Source: Parvibaculum sp.
Lineage (GTDB): Bacteria > Pseudomonadota > Alphaproteobacteria > Parvibaculales > Parvibaculaceae
Assembly (NCBI GenBank): GCA_002694985.1
Contig: NZNS01000010.1
Location: 1 to 64,000, forward strand
Reading direction: 5' to 3'
Length of the DNA: 64,000 nt
Both the position numbers and the translations under genes were made by a program. Under the pieces are notes generated by a model. That model did not search any database. It was not told the origin of the DNA and saw only the letters and a program-made list of their open reading frames with translations. Positions 44,213 to 53,033 of this stretch are shown one piece after another. Positions within the stretch are counted from its first letter, which is position 1; each line of letters starts with the position of its first letter.

Positions 44213-45505
44213 TCACCACCTTCTTTCAAAACGTTTGCGCATGTAAATCGCGATCGCGTTCATGCAAACAAGGAACCCGAGCAGAACGATGATGGCCGCC
44301 GAGGTGCGCGAGGTGAAACCGCGCTCCGGGCTGTCGGCCCAGATGTAAATCTGGGTCGGCAAGGCGGTCGAGGGATTGAACATGCTGTCGGGCGCGGCCG
44401 TGATGAAGGCATTCATGCCGATCAGCAGCAGCGGCGCCGTTTCGCCGAGAGCCTGGGCCAGACCGATGATCGTCCCCGTCATGATACCCGGCATGGCGAG
44501 AGGCAGAACGTGATGGCCAACGGTCTGCATTCTCGATGCGCCGACACCGATGGCTGCCTCGCGGATCGACGGCGGCACAGCCTTCAGGGCGGCGCGCGTC
44601 GCGATGATAATGGTCGGCAGCGTCATCAGGGAGAGGACGAGACCGCCAACAATGGGAGCCGAGCGCGGCATACCGAAGAAATTGAGGAAGACGGCAAGAC
44701 CGAGCAGGCCAAACACGATCGAAGGCACAGCGGCCAGATTGTTGATGTTGACCTCGATGAGGTCGGTCAGCCTGTTTTTGGGCGCGAACTCCTCCAGATA
44801 GACCGCAGCCGAGATGCCGACGGGGAAGCTCACGAAAAAACAGATAAGGAGCGCGTAGAAGGAGCCGACGAGCGCGCCCCATAATCCGGCAAGTTCGGGG
44901 AAACGGCTATCGGCGTTGAAGATCATGCCCCAGTTGAGCGGTGCGGAAATGCGGCCCTGTTCGACGAGACGATCGTACCAGCCGATCTGCATATCGCTGA
45001 CGCGGCGATAGTCCGGAGGCAAATTACGATCGATGACGCCCTTGTGAAGCTGATCGCCAATATCGGCCAGCGGAAAGGTCACATCGAATGTCCGCCCTAT
45101 GAGCGAGGGATCGTCGACCACCTTGTCGCGCAACGCATATTGACCGCCATTACTGAAGAGTTTGCGCAGTTCTCTTTTCTCGCGCGGCGTATCGACCTCG
45201 GGGAAGATGCGCATGATCGAGTCGTTCAGGATTCTCTGGTAGCTGCCGCCGCGCGGGTCCGACGGGTCGACGGCGCCTTCCGGTACCTCGACCTCGAGCG
45301 TCACCATCGTTTGCGTCACGGCAGGAGCGGCCGTGATAGCAATCGTTCCGACAAGCGTCGCCAGCATGCTCAGTGCAAAGATGATTGCCGCAATGCCATA
45401 GGCACGCAAGCGCTTGTCGGCAGAATGCCTGCGGCTCAGCTTTGCGTCAGGCTCATACCAGGCCCGGACCTTCGCTTTTCCGGATTGTGAGGTCGTATCA
45501 CTCAT
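44213..45505 (-). CDS. pstA: phosphate ABC transporter permease PstA
   Basis: The 430-residue inner-membrane permease has a C-terminal BPD_transp_1 domain and the EAA loop [22 protein letters not shown]. It is longer than E. coli PstA (about 296) because of an N-terminal helix plus a periplasmic insertion of some 130 residues, a form common in alphaproteobacteria. The ATG at 45505 overlaps the pstC stop by eight bases. Confidence 0.94.
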   Translation of the reverse strand: MSDTTSQSGKAKVRAWYEPDAKLSRRHSADKRLRAYGIAAIIFALSMLATLVGTIAITAAPAVTQTMVTLEVEVPEGAVDPSDPRGGSYQRILNDSIMRIFPEVDTPREKRELRKLFSNGGQYALRDKVVDDPSLIGRTFDVTFPLADIGDQLHKGVIDRNLPPDYRRVSDMQIGWYDRLVEQGRISAPLNWGMIFNADSRFPELAGLWGALVGSFYALLICFFVSFPVGISAAVYLEEFAPKNRLTDLIEVNINNLAAVPSIVFGLLGLAVFLNFFGMPRSAPIVGGLVLSLMTLPTIIIATRAALKAVPPSIREAAIGVGASRMQTVGHHVLPLAMPGIMTGTIIGLAQALGETAPLLLIGMNAFITAAPDSMFNPSTALPTQIYIWADSPERGFTSRTSAAIIVLLGFLVCMNAIAIYMRKRFERRW

Positions 45506-46877
45506 AACGTTCCCGATAGCGCTTGACGACCTGGAGCGCGACGATATTGAGCGCCAGCGTCGAGATGAAAAGAACAAGTCCAAGTCCGAAGGCAGCCAGC
45601 GTTTTCGGGCTGTCGAATTCCGTATCGCCGATGAGAAGCGTCACGATCTGCACAGTGACGGTCGTAACCCCTTCGAGCGGATTGGCCGTCAAAGTGGCGG
45701 TAAGGCCGGCGGCCATGACCACGATCATCGTTTCGCCTATGGCGCGGCTCACCGCGAGCAGGACGCCACCTACGATACCCGGCAATGCCGCAGGCAGCAG
45801 CACCTGGCGGATGGTTTCCGCCCTGGTGGCGCCGAGCGCATAGGCACCGTCTCGCAATGACTGCGGCACGGCAGAAATGGCGTCGTCAGCGAATGAAGAA
45901 ATGAAAGGGATCAACATGATGCCCATGACACCGCCGGCTGCGAGCGCACTGTTCGACGCGACATCGAGGCCGAGCGACGTACCGAACTCGCGGATGAAAG
46001 GTGCCACCGTCAAGATAGCGAAGAAGCCGTAGACGATAGTCGGGATGCCGGCGAGAATTTCGAGAAGCGGCTTCACCACCGAGCGGATGCGCTTGTTGGA
46101 ATATTCGACGAGGTAGATCGCCGAAAAAAGCCCCGTGGGAAGAGCCACGAACATCGCAATCGCGCTGATGAAGATGGTGCCCCAGAAAACCGGCACCGCA
46201 CCGAAGGCGCCAGCGGCGGCTACCTGATCCGCGCGGATTGGTGTCTGCGGGCTCCATGTCATGCCGAAGAGGAAGTCGAAGACCGGCACCCGGCTGAAGA
46301 AGGCAAAGCTTTCAATGACGAGCGACAGGATAATGCCAAGCGTCGTCATGATGGCGAGAATGGAGCAGACGATCAGCAACCAGCGAAGAATGCCATCCAC
46401 GCGATTGCGGGCACGAAACTCAAGCGACAGGCGTGACCGCGCGTAAACCATGCCGGCAATGGCAATAGCAAGCGTTGAGACGACCATCGCGAGGGACGCA
46501 ATATCCTGAAGGGCGCTGTAACGCTCCGCCGCATCGAGCAGTGCCTGATCGGGCGTTCCGAAGATGCGCCCTGCGGCGATGCTTTTGATTTCACTGAGAA
46601 TCAGCGACATGCGCGAGGCTTCGACGCCATCCGTTATGTAGGAGGGCAAGTCTGCAACGATGATGGCGTCTATTACCGTGCTCTGCGCCGCGAGCCACAC
46701 CAGCACGAGGAGAAAGGCAGGAAGGCCACAAGCGAGCGCAACGAAATAGCCGTGATAGGCCGGGACTGAATGCATGGCCTTGCCGGTCTGCTTGATCGCG
46801 CCTGCATTGGCGCGACCCCAAAGATACCCGGCGAGGGCGAGGATCAGGACTATCGCGAGGAGAGTGGTGGCGGACAT
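45498..46877 (-). CDS. pstC: phosphate ABC transporter permease PstC
   Basis: The 459-residue inner-membrane permease has extra N-terminal helices (MSATTLLAIVLILALAGYLW) before the conserved transport domain. Its EAA loop is LRDGAYALGATRAETIRQVL. It is longer than E. coli PstC (319), matching the alphaproteobacterial long form that also pairs with a long PstA. I chose the ATG at 46877; an upstream ATG at 46922 lies within the hairpin-flanked leader. Confidence 0.94.
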   Translation of the reverse strand: MSATTLLAIVLILALAGYLWGRANAGAIKQTGKAMHSVPAYHGYFVALACGLPAFLLVLVWLAAQSTVIDAIIVADLPSYITDGVEASRMSLILSEIKSIAAGRIFGTPDQALLDAAERYSALQDIASLAMVVSTLAIAIAGMVYARSRLSLEFRARNRVDGILRWLLIVCSILAIMTTLGIILSLVIESFAFFSRVPVFDFLFGMTWSPQTPIRADQVAAAGAFGAVPVFWGTIFISAIAMFVALPTGLFSAIYLVEYSNKRIRSVVKPLLEILAGIPTIVYGFFAILTVAPFIREFGTSLGLDVASNSALAAGGVMGIMLIPFISSFADDAISAVPQSLRDGAYALGATRAETIRQVLLPAALPGIVGGVLLAVSRAIGETMIVVMAAGLTATLTANPLEGVTTVTVQIVTLLIGDTEFDSPKTLAAFGLGLVLFISTLALNIVALQVVKRYRERYE

Positions 46878-46928
46878 CGGCAGTCCTGACGAAGAAATGT
46901 TGCGAAGCGATCGGATGAACAAAATAGA

Positions 46929-46956
46929 CCACCCGGCGTCCGCAGACGCCGGGTGG
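46929..46956 (-). terminator. strong hairpin between pstS and pstC
   Basis: A perfect 12-bp stem, CCACCCGGCGTC (46929-46940) with GACGCCGGGTGG (46945-46956), has a 4-base loop and is followed on the minus strand by TCTATTTTGTT. It starts 9 bp after the pstS stop. It probably attenuates read-through and protects pstS mRNA, giving more PstS than membrane subunits. Confidence 0.75.
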
Positions 46957-46964
46957 ATAGTCGA

Positions 46965-48005
46965 TTACTTGGGAGCGGGCATATTGACCCCATCCTTCAC
47001 GGTCTTCTGCACTTCCGCGCGGCGTGCATCGGAGAGAACGATCAAACCGCGTTCGGAGAGATAACCGCCGGCACCCATCGCGTCATCGCTCGTGTATTCG
47101 GCGATGAATTCGTTGAGGCCCGGGATCACACCACGATGCGCGTTCTTGATGTAGAAGAAGATCGGACGCGAGATGCCATAGGAGCCGTCGGCGATCGTGT
47201 GTTCTTCCGGCAGCACACCTTCGATCTTCACAGCCTGCAGCTTGTCCTGGTTCTCATAGAGGAACGAGTAGCCGAAGATACCGTATGCGTTCGGGTCGGA
47301 CTCGAGGCGCTGAACGATCAGGTTGTCGTTCTCGCCGGCTTCGATGAAAGGTCCATCTGTGCGCATGCGCTGACAGACTTCTTTCTTGGCGTCCTTTTCG
47401 AGGGCGTCGATGGCAGCAAACTCTTCACAGCCTTCTTCCATCACGAGTTCGACCCACGCATCGCGCGTACCGGACGTGGGGGGCGGGCCCATCACGGTGA
47501 TTTCGGTGTCGGGAAGCGAGCTGTCGATTTCGCTCCACTTCTCATAGGGATTATCGACGATCTTGCCGTCAACTTCGACCTTCGCAGCCAGCGCCTGGAA
47601 GAGCTGGGCCTTCGTGAGGTCGAGCTGCTTGCCGCTGCGCGAAACGGCCATCGAGAGACCGTCATAGCCGAGAAGCACCTCTGTGATATCCGTCACGCCA
47701 TTCGACGCGCAGAGTTCATATTCGGACTTCTTCATGGCGCGGGAGGCGCCCGTCACGTCCGGGTGGCCGGTGCCAACACCACCGCAGAAAATCTTCATAC
47801 CGCCGCCAGTGCCGGTCGATTCGACAACCGGGGCCGCAGCGCCCGTCTCATTCGCGTACTGCTCAGCGGCAGCCTGCGAATACGGGAAAACGGTCGAGGA
47901 ACCGACAACTTGAATCTGATCGCGGGCGTGCGCAACGCCAGCCACCGAAAGAGCAGCGACGGCAACTGTCGCGGCCATCGTCAGGGATTTGAGTTTCACG
48001 TTCAT
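46965..48005 (-). CDS. pstS: periplasmic phosphate-binding protein PstS
   Basis: The 346-residue binding protein has a signal peptide (MNVKLKSLTMAATVAVAALS, cleaved after AHA-R) and the PstS phosphate-site motif VVGSSTVFPYS. TGTGGGMKIFCGGVG and GVTDITEV follow. It delivers phosphate to PstCAB. The ATG at 48005 fits the signal peptide. A Pho box lies about 145-160 bp upstream, so expression rises on phosphate starvation. Confidence 0.96.
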   Translation of the reverse strand: MNVKLKSLTMAATVAVAALSVAGVAHARDQIQVVGSSTVFPYSQAAAEQYANETGAAAPVVESTGTGGGMKIFCGGVGTGHPDVTGASRAMKKSEYELCASNGVTDITEVLLGYDGLSMAVSRSGKQLDLTKAQLFQALAAKVEVDGKIVDNPYEKWSEIDSSLPDTEITVMGPPPTSGTRDAWVELVMEEGCEEFAAIDALEKDAKKEVCQRMRTDGPFIEAGENDNLIVQRLESDPNAYGIFGYSFLYENQDKLQAVKIEGVLPEEHTIADGSYGISRPIFFYIKNAHRGVIPGLNEFIAEYTSDDAMGAGGYLSERGLIVLSDARRAEVQKTVKDGVNMPAPK

Positions 48006-48131
48006 TCTCCAGTCATGTGATGCCGGGCACCGGGCAACCACAGTCAGCCCCCCTGTGCGCCCGAGCCTTATGTGAATTCGCCAAGTGAATTCCAGTGGCT
48101 GTTAACCCTCAGGCCGGCGCACGCTATCGAG

Positions 48132-48165
48132 CCGTCGTAAAAGGTTTACGACGGTTCCGTGACAC
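48132..48165 (-). promoter_or_regulatory. Pho box with overlapping palindrome, upstream of pstS
   Basis: On the minus strand, seven-base repeats GTGTCAC (48165-48159), CCGTCGT (48154-48148) and a weaker CTTTTAC (48143-48137) occur with an 11-base period. This matches the PhoB box (CTGTCAT with 4-base spacers). The second repeat overlaps a perfect inverted repeat, CCGTCGTAAA (48132-48141) with TTTACGACGG (48145-48154). Confidence 0.7.
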
Positions 48166-48195
48166 TTTTACGAATGCCGGAAAATTTAAGTTTTA

Positions 48196-49506
48196 CTATT
48201 GGGGCGCGACCGGCAGCAGCACAGAGAAGGCGGCCCCATTCCCGAGCTCGCTCTCAATGGAGAGTGTGCCTTCATGGCGGTTCACGATGTGCTTGACGAT
48301 GGCAAGGCCAAGGCCGGTACCGCCGCGCGCGCGGCTGGCGGCCGCGTCGACACGATAGAAGCGCTCGGTGAGCCGCGGGATGTGCTCTTTCGGGATGCCC
48401 GGCCCATGGTCACGCACGGTGAGGCGGACGACCGGCTTGCCACCTTTTTCGTCAGGGCTCAACGAGATATCGATACGCTTTCCTGCGCGGCCATAGCGCA
48501 GTGCATTGTCGGCAAGGTTCTGCACAACCTGAGCGAGCTCGTCGCGGTCGCCGAGCACCTCTGGAAGCGAGGCCGGCGCCGCAACTGCGATCGTCACATC
48601 ATACTGGTCCGCAAGCGGCTCCAGCCCATCGGCAATGTCGTTCGCAACCCCGACGAGATCGACCGCATCGGATGGCCGCACATGTTCGCGCAGTTCTATG
48701 CGCGACAGGGAGAGCAAGTCCTCGATCAGACGGCGCATGCGCGTTGCCTGATCCGCCATGATGGCGAGAAACTTGTCGCGCGCCTCCGGATCGTCTTTCG
48801 CGTGGCCGCGCAACGTATCAATAAAACCGGAGAGCGAAGCGAGGGGCGTTTTCAGCTCATGGCTTGCAAAAGCCACGAAGTCCGCACGCATGGCCTCGAT
48901 CCGTCGTGACTCCGTGACATCGCGGAGCAGCACAAGAATATATTTCGAGGCGGGACCGACACCCTGAACGGAGGAAACGAAGGCGCTGTAATTGCGCTGA
49001 ACAGGAACGGGCACCGTATATTCGATAGTCCGCGTTTCATCATCCCCAATGACAGCATTGATCGCCTCGACAAGCGGAGCACTGCGCAGAACGGTCACGA
49101 CATGACGGCCGAACGCGCCCTTGCCAACCAGCATTTCTCCGGCACCATTCACATAGACGACACGCCCCGAACCGTTCACAACGAGAACGGGGTCGGGCAA
49201 ACGATCGAGAAGCGCAACAGCCGCACCGCCACTCAACGCAGCCGCGCTTTCATCGTTGCGCGAGCGTCCAATGCGGATTGGCGCCGTCTCACCCACGGCC
49301 ATGAACCGCGCGCCCGAAATGCCTGCCAGGAAAAAGAAACTCAAAATGGCGGCGATGGGATGTAGCGCCCCCGTTACCGCCAGAAAAAGAAGGAGGATGG
49401 CAGATGAAGCGACGAAAGTGCGCGTACCCGTCCAGCGGGCCGCGAAATCCCTCAGATGCGCCCTGCCCCGCGCGAACCTCGACCCATCTTCTTCCGTCGC
49501 CGTCAT
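48196..49506 (-). CDS. phoR: phosphate regulon sensor kinase PhoR
   Basis: The 436-residue membrane histidine kinase has one or two N-terminal helices (about 30-68), a PAS domain (LLDRLPDPVLVVNGSGRVVY) and a HisKA domain with FASHELKTPLASLSG. The ATPase boxes are NLADNALRYG, DHGPGIP and GGTGLGLAIVKH. It phosphorylates PhoB under low phosphate via PhoU/Pst. It precedes pstS on the same strand with a 190-bp gap containing the Pho box. Confidence 0.94.
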   Translation of the reverse strand: MTATEEDGSRFARGRAHLRDFAARWTGTRTFVASSAILLLFLAVTGALHPIAAILSFFFLAGISGARFMAVGETAPIRIGRSRNDESAAALSGGAAVALLDRLPDPVLVVNGSGRVVYVNGAGEMLVGKGAFGRHVVTVLRSAPLVEAINAVIGDDETRTIEYTVPVPVQRNYSAFVSSVQGVGPASKYILVLLRDVTESRRIEAMRADFVAFASHELKTPLASLSGFIDTLRGHAKDDPEARDKFLAIMADQATRMRRLIEDLLSLSRIELREHVRPSDAVDLVGVANDIADGLEPLADQYDVTIAVAAPASLPEVLGDRDELAQVVQNLADNALRYGRAGKRIDISLSPDEKGGKPVVRLTVRDHGPGIPKEHIPRLTERFYRVDAAASRARGGTGLGLAIVKHIVNRHEGTLSIESELGNGAAFSVLLPVAPQ

Positions 49507-49710
49507 TCTCTAATACCGTCAGACCTTGAAGCCCCAACTCATATCATCGTGGTAGCACTTGAGCACGGATTTCGCGACGACAATGCGGTGAACCGCTTGC
49601 AAAGCCTGGAAAGGGCCAGCGAACGACAAAACAATGCGTGCGCGACGTGACATTCATATGAATTTGCCTAGGCTGTCGACAGATCGAACAGCGCAAGGAC
49701 GGGGGCGGCA

Positions 49711-50559
49711 ATGACGGTGATCGGCGGCAAACTGGCGGTGGTGACTGGTGCGGCAAGCGGCATCGGGCGGGGCACGGCAATCGAACTCGCGAGACGGGGC
49801 GCGCGGCTGGCGATCTCCGATCTCGACCGGGCCGGCCTTGCCGAAACGGCAAAGCGGATCGAGGCCGCCGGCGGCACGGTCACGACCTATCTCGTGGACG
49901 TGGCGGACCGCGATGCCGTTTATGCTTTTGCACAGGAAGTGGAGTCCCTGGGGGGCGCGGACATCGTCGTCAACAATGCCGGCGTGGCGCAGATCGCGCG
50001 CGTGGACGAGCTCTCCTATGAAGACTTCGAATGGGTGATGAATATCGACTTCTGGGGCATGGTCTATGGCACCAAGGCCTTCCTGCCTCAACTCCAGAAG
50101 AAGGACGAAGGACACATCGTCAATGTGTCGAGCATTTTCGGCATCGTGTCCGTGCCGAGCCAGGCTGCCTACAATTCCGCGAAGTTTGCCATACGCGGCT
50201 TCACGGAAGCGCTACGGCATGAAATGAAGGGTACAAGGATCAAAATTTCCTGCGTACATCCCGGCGGCATCAAAACGAACATCGTGCGCAATGCACGCTT
50301 CCTGCAAAGCACGCAAGCGACGGCGCGCGAAGAAGCGGTATCGGGCTTCGACAAGCTTGCGATGACGACGCCGGAGAAAGCCGGGCAGATAATCGTCAAC
50401 GGCATCGCGAAGAACAAGCCCCGTATCCTCATCGGTATCGATGCGAAAATCATCGACCTGCTGCAACGGCTGCTGCCGGCTTCCTACGGAAAGATCATGT
50501 TCCGGCGCGAGGGCGGAGCGCTTTCCGGTATGGCGGAAACGGACCCGGCAGAGGCCTGA
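49711..50559 (+). CDS. short-chain dehydrogenase/reductase
   Basis: The 282-residue classical SDR has cofactor loop TGAASGIGRG, NNAG motif (VVNNAGVAQ), catalytic Ser in NVSSIFG and the YNSAK pair (Tyr/Lys). An aspartate after strand 2 (ISDLDRAG) suggests NAD(H) preference. The C-terminal tail of about 40 residues (IDLLQRLLPASYGKIMFRR) resembles SDRs acting on long-chain or membrane-linked substrates. The substrate is unknown. It is divergent from phoR; a Pho box follows 70 bp downstream. Confidence 0.9.
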   Translation: MTVIGGKLAVVTGAASGIGRGTAIELARRGARLAISDLDRAGLAETAKRIEAAGGTVTTYLVDVADRDAVYAFAQEVESLGGADIVVNNAGVAQIARVDELSYEDFEWVMNIDFWGMVYGTKAFLPQLQKKDEGHIVNVSSIFGIVSVPSQAAYNSAKFAIRGFTEALRHEMKGTRIKISCVHPGGIKTNIVRNARFLQSTQATAREEAVSGFDKLAMTTPEKAGQIIVNGIAKNKPRILIGIDAKIIDLLQRLLPASYGKIMFRREGGALSGMAETDPAEA

Positions 50560-50627
50560 TTTAATATCATCTGCCTACGGATCAAGAAGCCCAGATTGCA
50601 CCCGCCTGCGGGGACAAGAGAGGCCCA

Positions 50628-50656
50628 CCGTCACCGAAACGTCATCGAACCGTCAC
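50628..50656 (+). promoter_or_regulatory. triple Pho box
   Basis: Three seven-base repeats, CCGTCAC (50628-50634), ACGTCAT (50639-50645) and CCGTCAC (50650-50656), are separated by CGAA each time, giving the exact 11-base period of PhoB boxes. A TGTTAG -10-like element follows at about 50665, so PhoB could drive transcription to the right. Confidence 0.75.
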
Positions 50657-50676
50657 ATAGACCGTGTTAGTCCCCG

Positions 50677-51006
50677 GACCCGGGGACAAAGCGCAGACAA
50701 GAAGGATGCGCACCCTCACCCGGACATTTCGCGCGCGAGAACGCCGACATGCTGGCGCTCGCGCTGCTGGGGCTGTGGCGCCACTTCGTGAAACTTTCGC
50801 GACACCGGGCCTAGCGGCTTGAAATCAACGGCACCCTCCTCCATATCGTCTGGAGACGCGGAGGTTCGCCACAGACGGACCTCAAGGGCACAGGAGCCGG
50901 ATGTACGTTCCTGTTGCCCGATCCGCGTCGCCCTCCTCGCTTTTTCTACCCGCTTCTTCCCCAAGAGCGCGTAACGCCTCCCGCCAGCGGGGGGTGTTTT
51001 CGTTTG
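50677..51006 (+). ncRNA. candidate Pho-regulated small RNA
   Basis: A transcript started by the Pho box would run about 330 bases to the terminator at 50977-51006 without a convincing gene. It could be a regulatory RNA or encode a very small peptide. Both ends are predicted by eye. Confidence 0.35.
50977..51006 (+). terminator. intrinsic terminator
   Basis: CCTCCCG (50977-50983) pairs with CGGGGGG (50988-50994) around CCAG, including one G-T pair, followed by TGTTTTCGTTT. Confidence 0.6.
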
Positions 51007-51169
51007 TGTGCAGACTTGTTCTTGAACGACGGCTTGTCACGCCCCGGCCTGTCCGGACCATGGCGGGTGCCGGGCGACAAATTTGGCGCGGGCGGCCCCG
51101 TTTGGTGCGCGGCGCGGTTCACGGTAATCTGGGCCCCAGGCGACGGAACGAAGAAGGACACTCCACATA

Positions 51170-52060
51170 ATGACTGACAGCGCCAGCTCGCAGATCGGCC
51201 CGGCCTCGCATAACTACTTCTCGCAGCGGCTGCGGCTTCACTATGTGGATTGGGGCAATGAGAGCAAGCCGCCCATGCTGATGATCCATGGCGGGCGCGA
51301 CCATTGCCGGAACTGGGACTGGACGGCGGAGGCGCTTCGCGACCGCTATCACATCATCGCGCCGGACCTGCGCGGGCATGGCGACAGCGAATGGATGATC
51401 GGCAGTGCCTATGAGATCAATGATTATGTCTATGACATTGCGCAGCTCATCCACCAGAAGGGGCTGGCGCCGCTGACCATCGTGGCGCACTCGATGGGAG
51501 GCGCCATCGCGCTTCGCTATACGGGACTTTACCCGGAGAATGTGAAAAAGCTCGTCGTGATCGAGGGGCTGGGGCCCTCGCCCAAGATGCTCGCCGACCG
51601 CGAGCAGGTGAGCGACGAGCAGCGCATCCGCAACTGGATCGACGAAGTGCGCCGCCTCTCCTCGCGCCAGCCGCGCCGCTATGACAGCATCGAGGAAGCC
51701 TATAAGCGCATGCAGGGCGAGAACCCGCACCTCTCGCCGGAACGCGCGCGCCACCTCACCGTGCATGGCGTGAACCAGAACGAGGACGGCACCTATAGCT
51801 GGAAGTTCGACAATTATGTGCGCGCCTTTCCGCCGGGCGGCTTCGACCAGGAGCTGACGACAGAACTGTGGAGCCGCATCACCTGCCCGACGCTGCTCAT
51901 TCGCGGCACGGAAAGCTGGGCGAGCGACCCTGTGGAAGACGGTCGGGCCAGACATTTCCAGAATGCGAAGGTGGTGAATGTCGAGGGCGCAGGACACTGG
52001 GTGCAGCATGACAAGCTGGACGAGTTCCTTGGCCTGCTGGACGAGTTCCTGGCGGAGTGA
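51170..52060 (+). CDS. alpha/beta hydrolase
   Basis: The 296-residue alpha/beta hydrolase has oxyanion region MIHGGRDHCRNWDW, APDLRGHGDSEW, nucleophile elbow VAHSMGGAIALRY, acid region LIRGTESWASDP and catalytic histidine GAGHWVQHD. It is similar to epoxide hydrolase/haloalkane-type or C-C bond hydrolases; the substrate is unknown. The start ATG at 51170 follows AAGAAGGACACTCC. The broken GFA-like gene lies 28 bp downstream and was probably co-transcribed. Confidence 0.9.
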   Translation: MTDSASSQIGPASHNYFSQRLRLHYVDWGNESKPPMLMIHGGRDHCRNWDWTAEALRDRYHIIAPDLRGHGDSEWMIGSAYEINDYVYDIAQLIHQKGLAPLTIVAHSMGGAIALRYTGLYPENVKKLVVIEGLGPSPKMLADREQVSDEQRIRNWIDEVRRLSSRQPRRYDSIEEAYKRMQGENPHLSPERARHLTVHGVNQNEDGTYSWKFDNYVRAFPPGGFDQELTTELWSRITCPTLLIRGTESWASDPVEDGRARHFQNAKVVNVEGAGHWVQHDKLDEFLGLLDEFLAE

Positions 52061-52088
52061 GAAGCACTCAAGAGATAAAGGAAAACAG

Positions 52089-52254
52089 ATGACCGGCACC
52101 GTCCATCGCGGCTCATGCAATTGCGGGACGGTGCGGCTCGAAATCGAAGGGCCATGCCTTCTGGGGCGAGCGGGCGGACTAGTATGACGATCCCGGCATC
52201 ATGCCCACCTATGAGGAATGGGCGCCGGTACTGAAGGACAAGGTGGAGAAATAG
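52089..52254 (+). pseudogene. remnant of a GFA-like (formaldehyde-activating family) gene
   Basis: An ATG with AAGGA upstream opens a frame reading VHRGSCNCGTVRLEIEGP, the N-terminus of GFA-family zinc proteins, then stops after 32 codons. The next frame reads FWGERAD, a TAG at 52180, then YDDPGIMPTYEEWAPVLKDK and a stop at 52252. The body of the gene (normally over 110 residues, with the second cysteine cluster) is missing. A deletion, frameshift and nonsense codon together make this a pseudogene. Confidence 0.7.
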
Positions 52255-52260
52255 GTGGCG

Positions 52261-52947
52261 TCAGTTCCGCGAGGTGGCCCGGAGCGCGGCAAGGGTTTCC
52301 TGCGAGACAGGCGCGGCGAGCGCACCGGCAACCGCATCGAACAGGCTTTCGACGAAGAAGCGCCGCGCGGGCTCGTTCACCATAGCGTCGGGACGGCGCG
52401 TCCACAGCGCGAGCGAGGTCAGCACCATTTCGACCATCAGGCGCTGGCGCTGGACCGCGACCTCGGGCACGAGATCGCCAAGGGCGGCGACGATGAGCGC
52501 ATTGGCGCGAGAAATACCCTCGAAGCCGCTTTTGAGCGCGAGCGTCGGCAGGTCGAAATCGGGATCGTTCAGCACCTGCGAGGAGAAGCGGACGAAGCGG
52601 ACACCCTCCTCCGTATCGAGAAGGTCGGTCAGGGGCTCGAAGGTCGCGCGGATGATGGCTTTGAGGTCATGCGTGCCGCGCGCGGCGACCAGCGCCTCGA
52701 CACGGTCCATGCGGACGCGGTCCACGGCGGCGACGCGATGCTCAAGGATCGCCTGGACGAGGCGCTGCTTGGAGCCGAAGTGATAATGGAGCGCGGATTC
52801 ATTGCGCTGACCGGCGGCGGCGTTGATTTCCTTCAGGGTCACGGCATGGAGGCCGCGCTCGCCGAAGAGACGCTCGGCCGCCTGCATCAGGCGGAGGCGC
52901 GTGTCGCCGCGCTTGCCGGTCGGAGCCGGTGCTGCAAGGTCAGTCAT
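52261..52947 (-). CDS. TetR-family transcriptional regulator
   Basis: The 228-residue TetR regulator has helix-turn-helix RLRLMQAAERLFGERGLHAV followed by TLKEINAAAGQRNESALHYHFGS. It has the ligand-domain form often seen with acyl-CoA or aromatic catabolic genes. It is convergent with the GFA-like remnant and may once have regulated the hydrolase. Target and ligand are unknown. Confidence 0.88.
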   Translation of the reverse strand: MTDLAAPAPTGKRGDTRLRLMQAAERLFGERGLHAVTLKEINAAAGQRNESALHYHFGSKQRLVQAILEHRVAAVDRVRMDRVEALVAARGTHDLKAIIRATFEPLTDLLDTEEGVRFVRFSSQVLNDPDFDLPTLALKSGFEGISRANALIVAALGDLVPEVAVQRQRLMVEMVLTSLALWTRRPDAMVNEPARRFFVESLFDAVAGALAAPVSQETLAALRATSRN

Positions 52948-53033
52948 AACGCCAGCGTAATGAAGCGCATTATGGAGGGCAAGGGAAAGGCGCTAAGATT
53001 TCAAAGCCGCTGATTTAGAACAGGTGAGAAAAT

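Larger units (their letters stand above)
50560..51169. other. 610-bp gene-free region with Pho box and terminator
   Basis: No frame here shows persuasive codon use. What is present: a triple Pho box (50628-50656), a palindrome TCCCCGG/CCGGGGA close to the predicted transcript start (about 50670-50686), and a terminator (50977-51006). Two tiny frames occur: an ATG at 50750 gives MLALALLGLWRHFVKLSR plus three residues, and 50705 gives an arginine-rich 38-mer. I cannot support either as genes. Confidence 0.6.

Noticed and set aside
50901..51170. 89-codon plus-strand frame ending at the hydrolase start
   Set aside because: It crosses the terminator at 50977-51006, is Arg/Pro-rich, and has no ribosome binding site.
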